Source: Massilia sp. (GTDB taxonomy: Bacteria > Pseudomonadota > Gammaproteobacteria > Burkholderiales > Burkholderiaceae_D). From it: a stretch of DNA of 7,890 bases. Numbering within the stretch: position 1 is the stretch's first letter; each line of letters opens with the position of its first letter. Position numbers and translations under genes: made by a program. Shown in pieces: positions 1 through 7,401 of the stretch. The notes below the pieces were generated by a model. That model was not told the origin of the DNA and ran no database searches. It worked only from the letters and a program-made list of their open reading frames with translations. The stretch lies in contig DOUW01000152.1 in assembly GCA_003520365.1 (NCBI GenBank), positions 8,850 through 16,739 of the forward strand. The letters are read 5' to 3'.

Positions 1-721
<721 letters not shown>

Positions 722-1432
722 TCAGGAGTGGTCGGGGGCCCCGTTCGCATCGGGTTCGCCGGCGTCATCGTCGGTCAGGCCGAGCAGTTCGAGGATCTTG
801 GCGTCCGCTTCCTCGACGCCGATGCGCTTGAGCGCGGAGAACAGCTGCACGGTGAAGGGGAAGCCTTCGCCGTCCTCATCGACATAGCTGTCGAGGACCT
901 GCCGCGCCTGGCGCAGTGCATTGGTCTTTTCGTTCTGGTTCAGCTTGTCGGCCTTGGTCAGGATGCAGTGGATCGGCTTGCCGGTCGGGGCGAACCATTC
1001 CAGCATCTGCACGTCCAGGTCGGTGAACGGACGGCGCGAATCCATGATCAGGACCAGCGCGGCCAGCTGCTCGCGGCGCTGCACGTAGTCGCCCAGCAGC
1101 TTTTGCCAGTGCAGCTTGGCCGTGCCCGACACCTCGGCATAGCCATACCCCGGCAGGTCGACCAGCAGCGCCTGGATCTCCTCGACGATGGTCGGGTCCT
1201 TGCGGTGCTGCCCGACGTGGGCGCCGCCGATCGAGAAGTAATTGATGTGCTGGGTGCGCCCCGGCGTTTTCGACGCGAAGGCGAGACCTTTTTGGTTCGT
1301 CAGGATGTTGATCGCCGTCGATTTGCCCGCGTTGGAGCGGCCGGCAAAGGCGATTTCGGGCACCCGGGTGGATGGGAGATCACGCAGCTGGTTGACGGTC
1401 GTGAAGAAGCGGGCTTGCCAGAGTTTGGACAT
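722..1432 (-). CDS. engB: Ribosome biogenesis GTP-binding protein EngB (YihA/YsxC)
   Basis: EngB is a small TrmE-Era-EngA-EngB-family GTPase that acts in late assembly of the large ribosomal subunit and is essential in many bacteria. The 236-residue protein shows the full motif set: G1 P-loop GRSNAGKST (31-39), the switch I region around [11 protein letters not shown] (56-66), G3 DLPG (92-95, followed by YGYA), G4 TKAD (159-162) and G5 SALKRIG (199-205). The start [13 protein letters not shown] matches the usual EngB N-terminus. It is the only ATG, GTG or TTG in frame before an upstream TAG, yet it is preceded by a pyrimidine-rich leader (CACCTCTCTTCC) with no Shine-Dalgarno sequence. The C-terminal tail (about 219-236) is acidic and low in complexity, as is common for poorly conserved ends of this family. 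It is the probable first gene of an engB-hemB transcript, divergent from the cytochrome c4 gene. Confidence 0.97.
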   Translation of the reverse strand: MSKLWQARFFTTVNQLRDLPSTRVPEIAFAGRSNAGKSTAINILTNQKGLAFASKTPGRTQHINYFSIGGAHVGQHRKDPTIVEEIQALLVDLPGYGYAEVSGTAKLHWQKLLGDYVQRREQLAALVLIMDSRRPFTDLDVQMLEWFAPTGKPIHCILTKADKLNQNEKTNALRQARQVLDSYVDEDGEGFPFTVQLFSALKRIGVEEADAKILELLGLTDDDAGEPDANGAPDHS

Positions 1433-1481
1433 GGAAGAGAGGTGAAAAAGGCAACGAAATGAGGCGTGGAGGAAACAATCC

Positions 1482-1493
1482 TATTGTACAATA
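1482..1493. promoter_or_regulatory. Perfect 12-bp palindrome (TATTGTACAATA) in the divergent engB / cytochrome c4 intergenic region
   Basis: The 136-nt region between the engB and cytochrome c4 starts is visibly AT-richer than its surroundings and must hold the promoters for both directions. TATTGTACAATA at 1482-1493 is a perfect inverted repeat, so each strand carries TACAAT, a five-of-six match to the sigma-70 -10 consensus (1487-1492 on plus, 1488-1483 on minus). I see no good -35 hexamer at 16-18 bp from either copy. The site could therefore be a shared -10-like element, an operator for a dimeric regulator, or chance. I cannot name a regulator from this sequence. Confidence 0.35.
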
Positions 1494-1557
1494 AGGGGTT
1501 ATCTATTGCTTTTGCCGGTGAAGCCGCTGTACCAATAAAACTGTTTTCGACTTTTTC

Positions 1558-1563
1558 AGGGTG
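1558..1563 (+). promoter_or_regulatory. Ribosome binding site of the cytochrome c4 gene
   Basis: AGGGTG at 1558-1563 lies 5 nt before the ATG at 1569. It supports that start over the later in-frame ATG at 1608, which would also leave a hydrophobic signal peptide but has no clear Shine-Dalgarno sequence in front of it. Confidence 0.5.
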
Positions 1564-1568
1564 CTCGA

Positions 1569-2243
1569 ATGAATCGTGTGTCTGTATCGTCCGCTAGCGC
1601 GGTGTTGATGAAATCGTTGTTGGTTGCAACCCTGGCGCTCGGCAACGTCGCTGTCGCCGCCGAAGCCCAGCGTACCGCGAAACCCGATGCCGCCAAAGGC
1701 GCCACCCTGTACGACAGCGGCGACACCGCACGCGGCCTGCCGGCCTGCCTCTCCTGCCACGGCGCAAACGGCAATTCGACCATCGCCGCCAACCCGAAAC
1801 TGTCGGCGCAGTTCGAAGCCTACACCCATAAGCAGCTGGTCGACTTCACGACACCGCAGCGCAACAACCCGGTCATGAGCACCTATGCCAAGATGCTGAC
1901 CGACGAAGACAAGCGCAACATCGCGGCTTACCTGTCGACCCAGAAAGTCAAGCCGGGCGCGGCCAAGAACAAGGACACGGTCGAGCTGGGCCGCAAGATC
2001 TACCGCGGCGGCATCGCCGACAAGGGCGTGGCCGCCTGCGCCAGCTGCCATGGCGCCGCCGGTTCCGGCATCCCGGTCCAGTACCCGCGCCTGGCCGGCC
2101 AGCACCAGGATTACACGATGACCCAGCTGACCGCCTTCAAGAGCGGCGCGCGCGCCAACAGCCCGCAGATGACCACCCTGGCCCAGCGCCTGTCGGAAGC
2201 CGAAATGCAGGCCGTGGCCGACTACATCGCCGGCCTGCGCTGA
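1569..2243 (+). CDS. Diheme cytochrome c4, periplasmic
   Basis: Cytochrome c4 proteins are two-domain c-type cytochromes on the periplasmic side of the inner membrane that pass electrons towards terminal oxidases. The 224-residue product has an N-terminal Sec signal peptide (hydrophobic core about 16-31, probable cleavage near AVAA-EA, residues 28-33). Two class I cytochrome domains follow. Domain 1 has CLSCH (60-64) and a likely axial Met103 in NPVM; domain 2 has CASCH (157-161) and a likely axial Met201 in NSPQM. PKLSAQ and PRLAGQ after the two heme motifs occupy matching positions in the internal duplication. The size fits c4 proteins (about 200 residues). The gene stands directly upstream of resB and ccsA, whose products attach heme to such CXXCH motifs, but a terminator separates them. 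The start at 1569 has AGGGTG 5 nt upstream. Confidence 0.95.
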   Translation: MNRVSVSSASAVLMKSLLVATLALGNVAVAAEAQRTAKPDAAKGATLYDSGDTARGLPACLSCHGANGNSTIAANPKLSAQFEAYTHKQLVDFTTPQRNNPVMSTYAKMLTDEDKRNIAAYLSTQKVKPGAAKNKDTVELGRKIYRGGIADKGVAACASCHGAAGSGIPVQYPRLAGQHQDYTMTQLTAFKSGARANSPQMTTLAQRLSEAEMQAVADYIAGLR

Positions 2244-2266
2244 TCTTCTTGTATCGTACCGAAAGG

Positions 2267-2299
2267 AAAGGGCGCCAACGCGAGTTGACGCCCTTTTTT
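2267..2299 (+). terminator. Rho-independent terminator after the cytochrome c4 gene
   Basis: GGGCG (2270-2274) pairs with CGCCC (2289-2293), and CAAC (2276-2279) pairs with GTTG (2284-2287), with a single C.A mismatch (2275/2288). The loop is GCGA, a GNRA tetraloop. Three A residues lie before the stem and six T residues (2294-2299) follow it. It begins 24 nt after the c4 stop codon and is the only clear intrinsic terminator in the window. It should end most c4 transcripts, so resB would need its own promoter or readthrough. Confidence 0.88.
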
Positions 2300-2347
2300 G
2301 CTGTACACTCGCGGCGCACCTGACCGCATGAGAAAGTAAGTCCCAGA
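2300..2347 (+). promoter_or_regulatory. resB leader with possible -10 and a minimal ORF
   Basis: Only 48 nt separate the terminator T-run from the resB ATG. TACACT at 2304-2309 resembles a -10 hexamer. The only -35-like hexamer nearby, TTGACG (2285-2290), lies inside the terminator stem with a 13-nt spacer, which is too short for a standard sigma-70 promoter. A four-codon frame ATG-AGA-AAG-TAA (2328-2339) ends 8 nt before the resB start. The resB start has no strong Shine-Dalgarno; the nearest purine-rich stretch is AGAAAG at 2331-2336. The promoter assignment is weak. Confidence 0.25.
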
Positions 2348-4438
2348 ATGAGCACCACCGGAATTGAATTGAAGACGCGCCGGCGCGCGCTGGCCGAGGC
2401 CGTCGAGCTGGTGTCGTCGATGCGTTTCGCCATCAGCCTGCTGGTGATCCTGTCGATCGCCGCCATCATCGGCACCGTGCTGCGCCAGGGCGATGCGATG
2501 CCGAACTACGTGAACCAGTTCGGCCCGTTCTGGTACGAGATCTTCCGCAAGCTGAGCCTGTTCACCGTCTATTCGAGCTGGTGGTTCCTGGCGATCCTGC
2601 TGGTGCTGATCGTCTCGACCGGCCTGTGCATCGTGCGCAATACGCCGAAGATGCTGCGCGACATGCGCAGCTGGCGCGACCACGTGCGCGAGGAATCGCT
2701 GCGCAATTTCCATCACAAGAGCGAATGGACCGCGCCGCTGAACAGCTCGGCGCTGGCGGTGCAGAGCGCCGAGCGCCTGCGCCACGCCGGCTACGCCGTC
2801 AAGATCGTCGAGAAGGACAGCGGCGTGCTGGTCGCCGCGAAAAAGGGCGCCGGCAACAAGTTCGGCTACATCTTCGCGCACACGGCGATCATCGTCATCC
2901 TGCTGGGCGGCATGCTCGACTCCGACCTGCCCATCCGCTTCCAGCAATGGTTCCTCGGTAAGACGCCGTATGCCGGCAGCGGCCTGATCTCGCAGATCCC
3001 GGCCCAGCACCGCCTCGGCCTGTCGAATCCGACCTACCGCGGCAACACCATGCTGGCCGAAGGCCAGACCGGCAGCACCGCGATCCTGCCCCAGGCCAGC
3101 GGCGTGCTGGTGCAGGACCTGCCGTTCGCGATCGAGCTGAAAAAATTCAACATCGAATTCTATTCGACCGGCATGCCGAAACTCTTCGCCAGCGAGATCG
3201 TGGTGCACGACCGCGAGGCGGGCAAGACTTTCCCGGCGACGATCGAGGTCAACAAACCGCTGATCTACAAGGGCGTGGCGGTCTACCAGTCGAGCTTCGA
3301 GGACGGCGGCAGCAAGCTGAAATTGACCGGCTTCCCGATGAGCGGCACCAGCGCCAGCGCTTTCGAGATCGCCGGCGAGGTGAACGGCTCGACCGAGCTG
3401 AAGACCGCGGCCGGCGCCTTTGCCGTCGAGTGGTCGGGCTTCCGCCCGTTCAACGTCGAGAACACCTCCAGCAACGACCCGCGCGCGGTGGAGAAGGGCA
3501 AGTCCTTCAACGAGCAGTTCTCGGCGACGCTCAGCAAGGCCTCCGGCTCGGCCGGCAAGAACGCGGACAACAAGGACCTCAAGAATGTCGGCCCGAGCGT
3601 GCAATACAAGCTGCGCGACCAGACCGGCCAGGCGCGCGAATTCCTGAACTACATGCAGCCGGTGACGCTCGAAGGCGCGCAAGTCTTCCTGGCCGGCGTG
3701 CGCGACAACCCCGCCGAAAGCTTCCGCTTCCTGCGCATCCCGGCCGACGACAACTACGGCGTGCGCGAATGGATGCGCCTGCGCGCCGCCCTGGCCGATC
3801 CGGCCCTGCGCCGCCTGGCCGCCGAGCGCTACGCCGCGCGCGCGCTGGCGCCCGGCCAGGCATCGCAACCCGGCTTCGGCGACCAGCTGCGCGACTCGGC
3901 CGAGCGCACCCTGGGCATCTTCGCCGGCGAGGGCACGCCGGGCGGCTTCGTCGCCGTCGCCCAGTTCCTGGAAAAGATCCCGGCGGCCGAGCAGGAAAAG
4001 GCGGCCGGCGTCTTCATCAAGATGCTCAACGGCGTATTGTGGGAACTGTGGCAGGCCGCGCGCGTGCGCGATGGCGAGGCGCCGATCGAAGCGAGCGACA
4101 AGCACGGCCGCTTCCTGCAGCTGGCGACCAACGCCTTGTCCGACAGCTTCTTCTACGGCGCGCCGGTCTACCTGCAGCTCGACGAGTTCCACGAGATCAA
4201 GGCCTCGGTGCTGCAGGTGACGCGTTCGCCCGGCAAGAAGATCGTCTACCTCGGCTGCGTGCTGCTGACCGCCGGTATTTTTGCCATGTTCTACATCCGC
4301 GAACGGCGCCTGTGGGTATGGGTCCGTGGAAATGGGGAGGGCGCGCACGCGCTGATGGCGATGAGCACGCAACGCAAGACGCTGGATTTCGAGAAAGAAT
4401 TCGCTGACCTGGCGGCCAAGCTGCCGCAATCGGCGTAA
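2348..4438 (+). CDS. resB: Cytochrome c biogenesis protein ResB (CcsB subunit of System II heme ligation complex)
   Basis: ResB pairs with CcsA/ResC in System II, which moves heme to the outer face of the membrane and ligates it to CXXCH apocytochromes. The 696-residue protein has the expected topology: a short cytoplasmic N-terminus, TM1 at about 27-45, TM2 at about 75-96 (containing SSWWFLAILLVLIV), TM3 at about 172-190, a large periplasmic domain, TM4 at 631-650, then a short cytoplasmic tail. H178 in FAHTAI of TM3 is a candidate intramembrane heme ligand, by analogy with histidines described in CcsB. The periplasmic domain has the family-typical AVYQSSFEDGG (311-321). A stretch of about 130 residues (473-605), Ala/Arg/Glu-rich and predicted helical, enlarges this domain relative to Bacillus ResB (about 540 residues). 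ccsA follows after 44 nt on the same strand, so the two are very probably cotranscribed. Confidence 0.95.
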   Translation: MSTTGIELKTRRRALAEAVELVSSMRFAISLLVILSIAAIIGTVLRQGDAMPNYVNQFGPFWYEIFRKLSLFTVYSSWWFLAILLVLIVSTGLCIVRNTPKMLRDMRSWRDHVREESLRNFHHKSEWTAPLNSSALAVQSAERLRHAGYAVKIVEKDSGVLVAAKKGAGNKFGYIFAHTAIIVILLGGMLDSDLPIRFQQWFLGKTPYAGSGLISQIPAQHRLGLSNPTYRGNTMLAEGQTGSTAILPQASGVLVQDLPFAIELKKFNIEFYSTGMPKLFASEIVVHDREAGKTFPATIEVNKPLIYKGVAVYQSSFEDGGSKLKLTGFPMSGTSASAFEIAGEVNGSTELKTAAGAFAVEWSGFRPFNVENTSSNDPRAVEKGKSFNEQFSATLSKASGSAGKNADNKDLKNVGPSVQYKLRDQTGQAREFLNYMQPVTLEGAQVFLAGVRDNPAESFRFLRIPADDNYGVREWMRLRAALADPALRRLAAERYAARALAPGQASQPGFGDQLRDSAERTLGIFAGEGTPGGFVAVAQFLEKIPAAEQEKAAGVFIKMLNGVLWELWQAARVRDGEAPIEASDKHGRFLQLATNALSDSFFYGAPVYLQLDEFHEIKASVLQVTRSPGKKIVYLGCVLLTAGIFAMFYIRERRLWVWVRGNGEGAHALMAMSTQRKTLDFEKEFADLAAKLPQSA

Positions 4439-4454
4439 GCTGGCGCTTGCCAGC
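4439..4454 (+). other. Perfect 6-bp hairpin between resB and ccsA
   Basis: GCTGGC (4439-4444) and GCCAGC (4449-4454) form a perfect stem around a GCTT loop, starting at the first base after the resB stop codon. No T-run follows, so it is not an intrinsic terminator. It could affect mRNA stability at the resB 3' end or simply be a chance GC-rich repeat. It ends 21 nt before the ccsA Shine-Dalgarno. Confidence 0.4.
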
Positions 4455-4482
4455 ACTCTATAAGCTGAAGGCACTGGAGAAC

Positions 4483-5652
4483 ATGATGGAAGCATCCCGA
4501 CCAAGCCCGACCTCGTCGGTTACCTACAAGGAAGCGCCCGGCTATTTCCGGCGCCTGAGCAGCATCGACTGGCTGTATGGCGCCGGCCTGCTGGCCGCTG
4601 CGCTGTTCGCGCTGAACCGCTACGCCCATCTCATGGACGGCTACGAGCGCGCCATCCTGCTGCTGTCGGCGCCGACTTTCGCCGCGCTGGGCTGGCACTG
4701 GAAGCCGGTGCGCTGGCTGATTCCGCTCGTCGCGCTGCTGTCGTTGTGGGGCGTGTCGCTGTACGACGGCTCGCTGGCGGCGGCCGAGCAGAAATTCTTC
4801 CTCAAGTACATGCTGTCGAGCCAGTCGGCCATCCTGTGGATGAGCGCGCTGTTCGTGTTCTCGACCGTGTTCTACTGGATCGGCCTGCTGGCGCGCTCGG
4901 ACTCGGGGGCGGCGATCGGCTCGCGCCTGTGCTGGGCCGCCGTGGTGCTGGGCTTTACCGGCATGATGGTGCGCTGGTTCGAGTCCTACCTGATCGGGCC
5001 GGACGTCGGCCACATCCCGGTGTCGAACCTGTACGAAGTGTTCATCCTGTTCGCGATGATCACGGCGCTGTTCTACCTGTATTACGAGGAACGCTACGCG
5101 ACCCGCCAACTGGGCGCCTTCGTCCTCCTGATCATCGGCGCCGCGGTGGCCTTCCTGCTCTGGTACACCGTTTCGCGCGACGCCGCCACGATCCAGCCGC
5201 TGGTGCCGGCGCTGCAGAGCTGGTGGATGAAGATCCACGTGCCGGCCAACTTCATCGGCTACGGCACCTTCGCCCTGGCCGCGATGGTCGGCACCGCCTA
5301 CCTGCTGAAATCCCACGGCATCCTGGCCGACCGCCTGCCTTCGCTGGAAGTGCTGGACGACGTCATGTACAAGGCGATCTCGGTCGGCTTCGCCTTCTTC
5401 ACGGTGGCGACCATCCTCGGCGCGCTGTGGGCGGCCGAGGCCTGGGGCGGCTACTGGTCCTGGGACCCGAAGGAAACCTGGGCCCTGATCGTCTGGCTCA
5501 ACTACGCGGCCTGGCTGCACCTGCGCCTGATCAACGGCCTGCGCGGCCGCATGGCGGCCTGGTGGGCGCTGGTGGGCCTCCTGGTGACGACCTTTGCCTT
5601 CCTGGGCGTGAACATGTTCCTGTCGGGGCTGCATTCGTACGGCGAGTTGTAA
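4483..5652 (+). CDS. ccsA: Cytochrome c biogenesis protein CcsA/ResC (named CcsB in some annotation schemes), WWD-domain heme handling protein
   Basis: This is the heme-handling partner of ResB in System II. It binds heme at an external tryptophan-rich domain and presents it for attachment to cytochromes. The 389-residue protein is polytopic, with about eight hydrophobic spans. It carries the conserved [10 protein letters not shown] (176-185), the WWD signature [13 protein letters not shown] (321-333), a first external histidine H252 in [11 protein letters not shown], an intramembrane histidine H346 in AAWLHLRL, and a second external histidine H384 in the terminal SGLHSYGEL. All motifs expected of an active protein are present. 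Two adjacent ATGs (4483 and 4486) follow GGAG at 4476-4479. The second has the more usual 6-nt spacing, so the true start may be 4486. A TTG at 4447 is in frame but lies inside the hairpin region. Separate resB and ccsA genes are the usual betaproteobacterial form, against fused CcsBA in epsilonproteobacteria. Confidence 0.95.
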   Translation: MMEASRPSPTSSVTYKEAPGYFRRLSSIDWLYGAGLLAAALFALNRYAHLMDGYERAILLLSAPTFAALGWHWKPVRWLIPLVALLSLWGVSLYDGSLAAAEQKFFLKYMLSSQSAILWMSALFVFSTVFYWIGLLARSDSGAAIGSRLCWAAVVLGFTGMMVRWFESYLIGPDVGHIPVSNLYEVFILFAMITALFYLYYEERYATRQLGAFVLLIIGAAVAFLLWYTVSRDAATIQPLVPALQSWWMKIHVPANFIGYGTFALAAMVGTAYLLKSHGILADRLPSLEVLDDVMYKAISVGFAFFTVATILGALWAAEAWGGYWSWDPKETWALIVWLNYAAWLHLRLINGLRGRMAAWWALVGLLVTTFAFLGVNMFLSGLHSYGEL

Positions 5653-5794
5653 TCGCACGCTTCTCGGGCGTAGGGTGGGCGCCCCTGGGGATTGTTTGCC
5701 GAAACACCCCCACCGCATCACCGATCATCCACGCGGCCGGCGGTTCCACGAGCAATGGTGTAAGGTACAAGTTCAATTGCCCGCGGAGTTCACG
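5653..5794. repeat. ccsA-msrP intergenic stretch with a probable interspersed GTAGGGTGGGC-type repeat remnant
   Basis: This 142-nt spacer starts with CGTAGGGTGGGC (5669-5680), a sequence I recognise as the left arm of short interspersed repeats common in proteobacterial and cyanobacterial spacers, where it pairs with a downstream GCCCACC. Here GGTGGG (5674-5679) can pair with CCCACC (5709-5714), so the right arm is present in degraded form, followed by GCATCACCGATCATCCACGC. The rest has no ORF of its own. A weak promoter for msrPQ is possible, with TTCCAC (5744-5749) and TACAAG (5766-5771) spaced 16 bp. The repeat assignment comes from memory of the motif, and only one copy lies in the window. 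Confidence 0.4.
5785..5788 (+). promoter_or_regulatory. Ribosome binding site of msrP
   Basis: GGAG at 5785-5788 lies 6 nt before the ATG at 5795. This fixes the start there and not at the in-frame GTG at 5675, which would add 40 residues (including [15 protein letters not shown]) unlike the family and would push the twin-arginine signal far from the N-terminus. Confidence 0.6.
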
Positions 5795-6778
5795 ATGCTG
5801 ATCAAACGACACCCGAACGGCCTGGACCGGCCCTTCGCCTCTGAAATCACGCCGCGCGAGGTGTACGAAGAGCGGCGCAAATTCATCGCCCGCATCGCCG
5901 CCGGCGCCGCTGTCGGCAGCGCGCTGTGGGAGATGGCCAACCGCGAAGCGTTCGCCCAGGGCGCACCAAGCGGCGCGAAGCTGGCCGCGAAAACCAACGC
6001 GGCGTTCTCGACCACCGAGAAGCAGACCTCGTTCCGCGACGCCACCAACTACAACAACTTCTACGAATTCGGCCTCGACAAGTCCGACCCGGCCGAGAAC
6101 GCCCACACCCTGCGTCCGCGGCCCTGGACGGTGGCGATCGAAGGCGAGGTGAAAAAGCCGATGCGCCTCGATATCGACGGCCTGCTGAAACTGGCGCCGC
6201 TCGAGGAACGCATCTACCGGCTGCGCTGCGTCGAGGGCTGGTCGATGGTGATCCCCTGGGTCGGCTATTCGCTGTCCAACCTCATCAAGCACGTCGAGCC
6301 GACCGGCAACGCGAAGTACGTGGAATTCACGACCCTGGCCGACCGCGCGCAGATGCCGGGTTTGAGGAGCGGCGTGCTCGACTGGCCGTATGTCGAGGGC
6401 CTGCGCATCGACGAAGCCATGCATCCGCTGGCGCTGCTCACCGTCGGCATGTACGGCCAGGTGCTGCCGAACCAGAACGGCGCCCCGGTGCGCGTGGTCG
6501 TGCCCTGGAAATACGGCTTCAAGTCGCCCAAGTCCATCGTGCGCATCCGTTTTACGCGCGACCAGCCGAAGACGGCCTGGAACGTGTCGGCGCCGCGCGA
6601 ATACGGCTTTTATTCGAACGTGAACCCGAACGTCGACCATCCGCGCTGGTCGCAGGCCACCGAGCGCCGCATCGGGGAAGACGGCTTCTTCAAGCGCAAG
6701 CGCGATACGCTGATGTTCAACGGTTATAACGAGGTCGCGCCGCTGTATGCGGGCATGGACCTGAAGCGGTTCTTCTGA
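5795..6778 (+). CDS. msrP: Protein-methionine-sulfoxide reductase catalytic subunit MsrP (YedY), Tat-exported molybdoenzyme
   Basis: MsrP reduces methionine sulfoxide in oxidised periplasmic proteins, using a mononuclear molybdenum-molybdopterin cofactor and electrons from MsrQ. The 327-residue protein begins [20 protein letters not shown], a typical MsrP N-terminus. A twin-arginine signal follows, ERRKFI (26-31) plus the hydrophobic stretch 32-45, with probable cleavage after AFAQ (52-55), so it should be exported folded with its cofactor. The sulfite-oxidase-type core has the molybdenum-ligating Cys145 in [14 protein letters not shown] (142-155). Further conserved segments are [10 protein letters not shown] (180-189), [21 protein letters not shown] (224-244) and the C-terminal [17 protein letters not shown]. 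The length matches E. coli MsrP (about 334). The stop codon overlaps the msrQ start, as expected for the partner pair. Confidence 0.97.
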   Translation: MLIKRHPNGLDRPFASEITPREVYEERRKFIARIAAGAAVGSALWEMANREAFAQGAPSGAKLAAKTNAAFSTTEKQTSFRDATNYNNFYEFGLDKSDPAENAHTLRPRPWTVAIEGEVKKPMRLDIDGLLKLAPLEERIYRLRCVEGWSMVIPWVGYSLSNLIKHVEPTGNAKYVEFTTLADRAQMPGLRSGVLDWPYVEGLRIDEAMHPLALLTVGMYGQVLPNQNGAPVRVVVPWKYGFKSPKSIVRIRFTRDQPKTAWNVSAPREYGFYSNVNPNVDHPRWSQATERRIGEDGFFKRKRDTLMFNGYNEVAPLYAGMDLKRFF

Positions 6779-7401
6779 TGGCGGCGGGGCCTTCGGCAAG
6801 ACAGATCGCGCAGATCAAGGCCGCGCTGTTCGTCGCGGCCTTGCTGCCCTTCCTGTGGGGCGCCTGGCAGGTCGTGCAAGGGGTGCCGGTCGATCCGCTC
6901 GCCTACATCACGCACCAAAGCGGCGACTGGGCGCTCTACCTGCTCTGCATCACCCTCGCCGTGACGCCGCTGCGGCGCCTCTCGGGCTGGAACTGGCTGC
7001 TGAAACTGCGGCGCATGCTCGGCCTGTTCGCCTTTTTCTATGCATTGCTGCACTTCATCGCCTTCTTCTGGTTCGACCATTTCTTCGACGTCGCCAGCAT
7101 GCTGCGCGACGTGGCCAAGCGTCCCTTCATCCTGGTCGGTTTCATCGCCTTCCTGATGCTCGTTCCGCTGGCGGCGACCAGCACCAACGGCATGATCCGG
7201 CGCCTGGGCGGCAAGCGCTGGCAATGGCTGCACCGGCTGATCTACCTGGTCGCGCCGCTGGCCGTGCTGCACTTCTGGTGGATGAAGGCGGCCAAGAACA
7301 ACCTGGCGCAGCCGATGCTGTTCGCGGTCATCGTGGCGGTGCTGCTGGGGCTGCGGGTGGTCTGGAGTCGGGCCAAGGGGCGGGCGGCGGTGCGGGCCTG
7401 A
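6778..7401 (+). CDS. msrQ: Heme-b membrane subunit MsrQ (YedZ) of the MsrPQ methionine sulfoxide reductase system
   Basis: MsrQ is an inner-membrane b-type heme protein of the ferric-reductase-like transmembrane superfamily that delivers electrons from quinol or cytoplasmic flavin reductase to MsrP. The 207-residue protein has six predicted membrane spans at about 12-33, 50-66, 79-98, 117-134, 149-168 and 179-196. Candidate heme-ligand histidines are H92 (LLHFIAFFW), H152 (LHRLIY) and H165 (LAVLHFWW), in the positions expected for MsrQ. The start shares one base with the msrP stop (TGATG at 6776-6780), which implies translational coupling. The basic tail GRAAVRA ends at TGA 7399-7401. The last 74 nt are overlapped on the opposite strand by the next ORF. 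Confidence 0.96.
   Translation: MAAGPSARQIAQIKAALFVAALLPFLWGAWQVVQGVPVDPLAYITHQSGDWALYLLCITLAVTPLRRLSGWNWLLKLRRMLGLFAFFYALLHFIAFFWFDHFFDVASMLRDVAKRPFILVGFIAFLMLVPLAATSTNGMIRRLGGKRWQWLHRLIYLVAPLAVLHFWWMKAAKNNLAQPMLFAVIVAVLLGLRVVWSRAKGRAAVRA

Noticed and set aside
1608..1610. Alternative ATG for cytochrome c4 at residue 14
   Set aside because: It would give a shorter, more classical signal peptide, but no Shine-Dalgarno precedes it, whereas AGGGTG lies 5 nt before the ATG at 1569. It remains possible.
4447..4482. TTG start at 4447 that would extend CcsA by 12 residues
   Set aside because: The TTG lies in a hairpin with no Shine-Dalgarno, whereas GGAG at 4476-4479 precedes the ATG pair at 4483/4486.
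2222..4504. A 760-codon open frame on the minus strand covering all of resB
   Set aside because: It lies antisense to a protein with clear ResB topology and motifs. Its translation is rich in Arg, Ala, Gly, His and Gln with no domain signal, as expected for the shadow frame of high-GC coding DNA.
4291..5721. A 476-codon minus-strand open frame over ccsA, and a 351-codon plus-strand frame at 4746-5801
   Set aside because: Both overlap the ccsA frame, which carries the WWD motif and conserved histidines. Their compositions (Arg/Gln/His-rich and Arg/Gly/Pro-rich) are those of shadow frames.
5675..5794. GTG start at 5675 that would extend MsrP by 40 residues
   Set aside because: The extension runs through the repeat-like spacer, is unlike MsrP N-termini and would bury the Tat signal, while the ATG at 5795 has a good GGAG 6 nt upstream.
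5531..6799. A 422-codon minus-strand open frame over the ccsA end, the spacer and msrP
   Set aside because: It is antisense to MsrP, which has a Tat signal, the molybdenum cysteine and a coupled msrQ, and the antisense composition is shadow-like.
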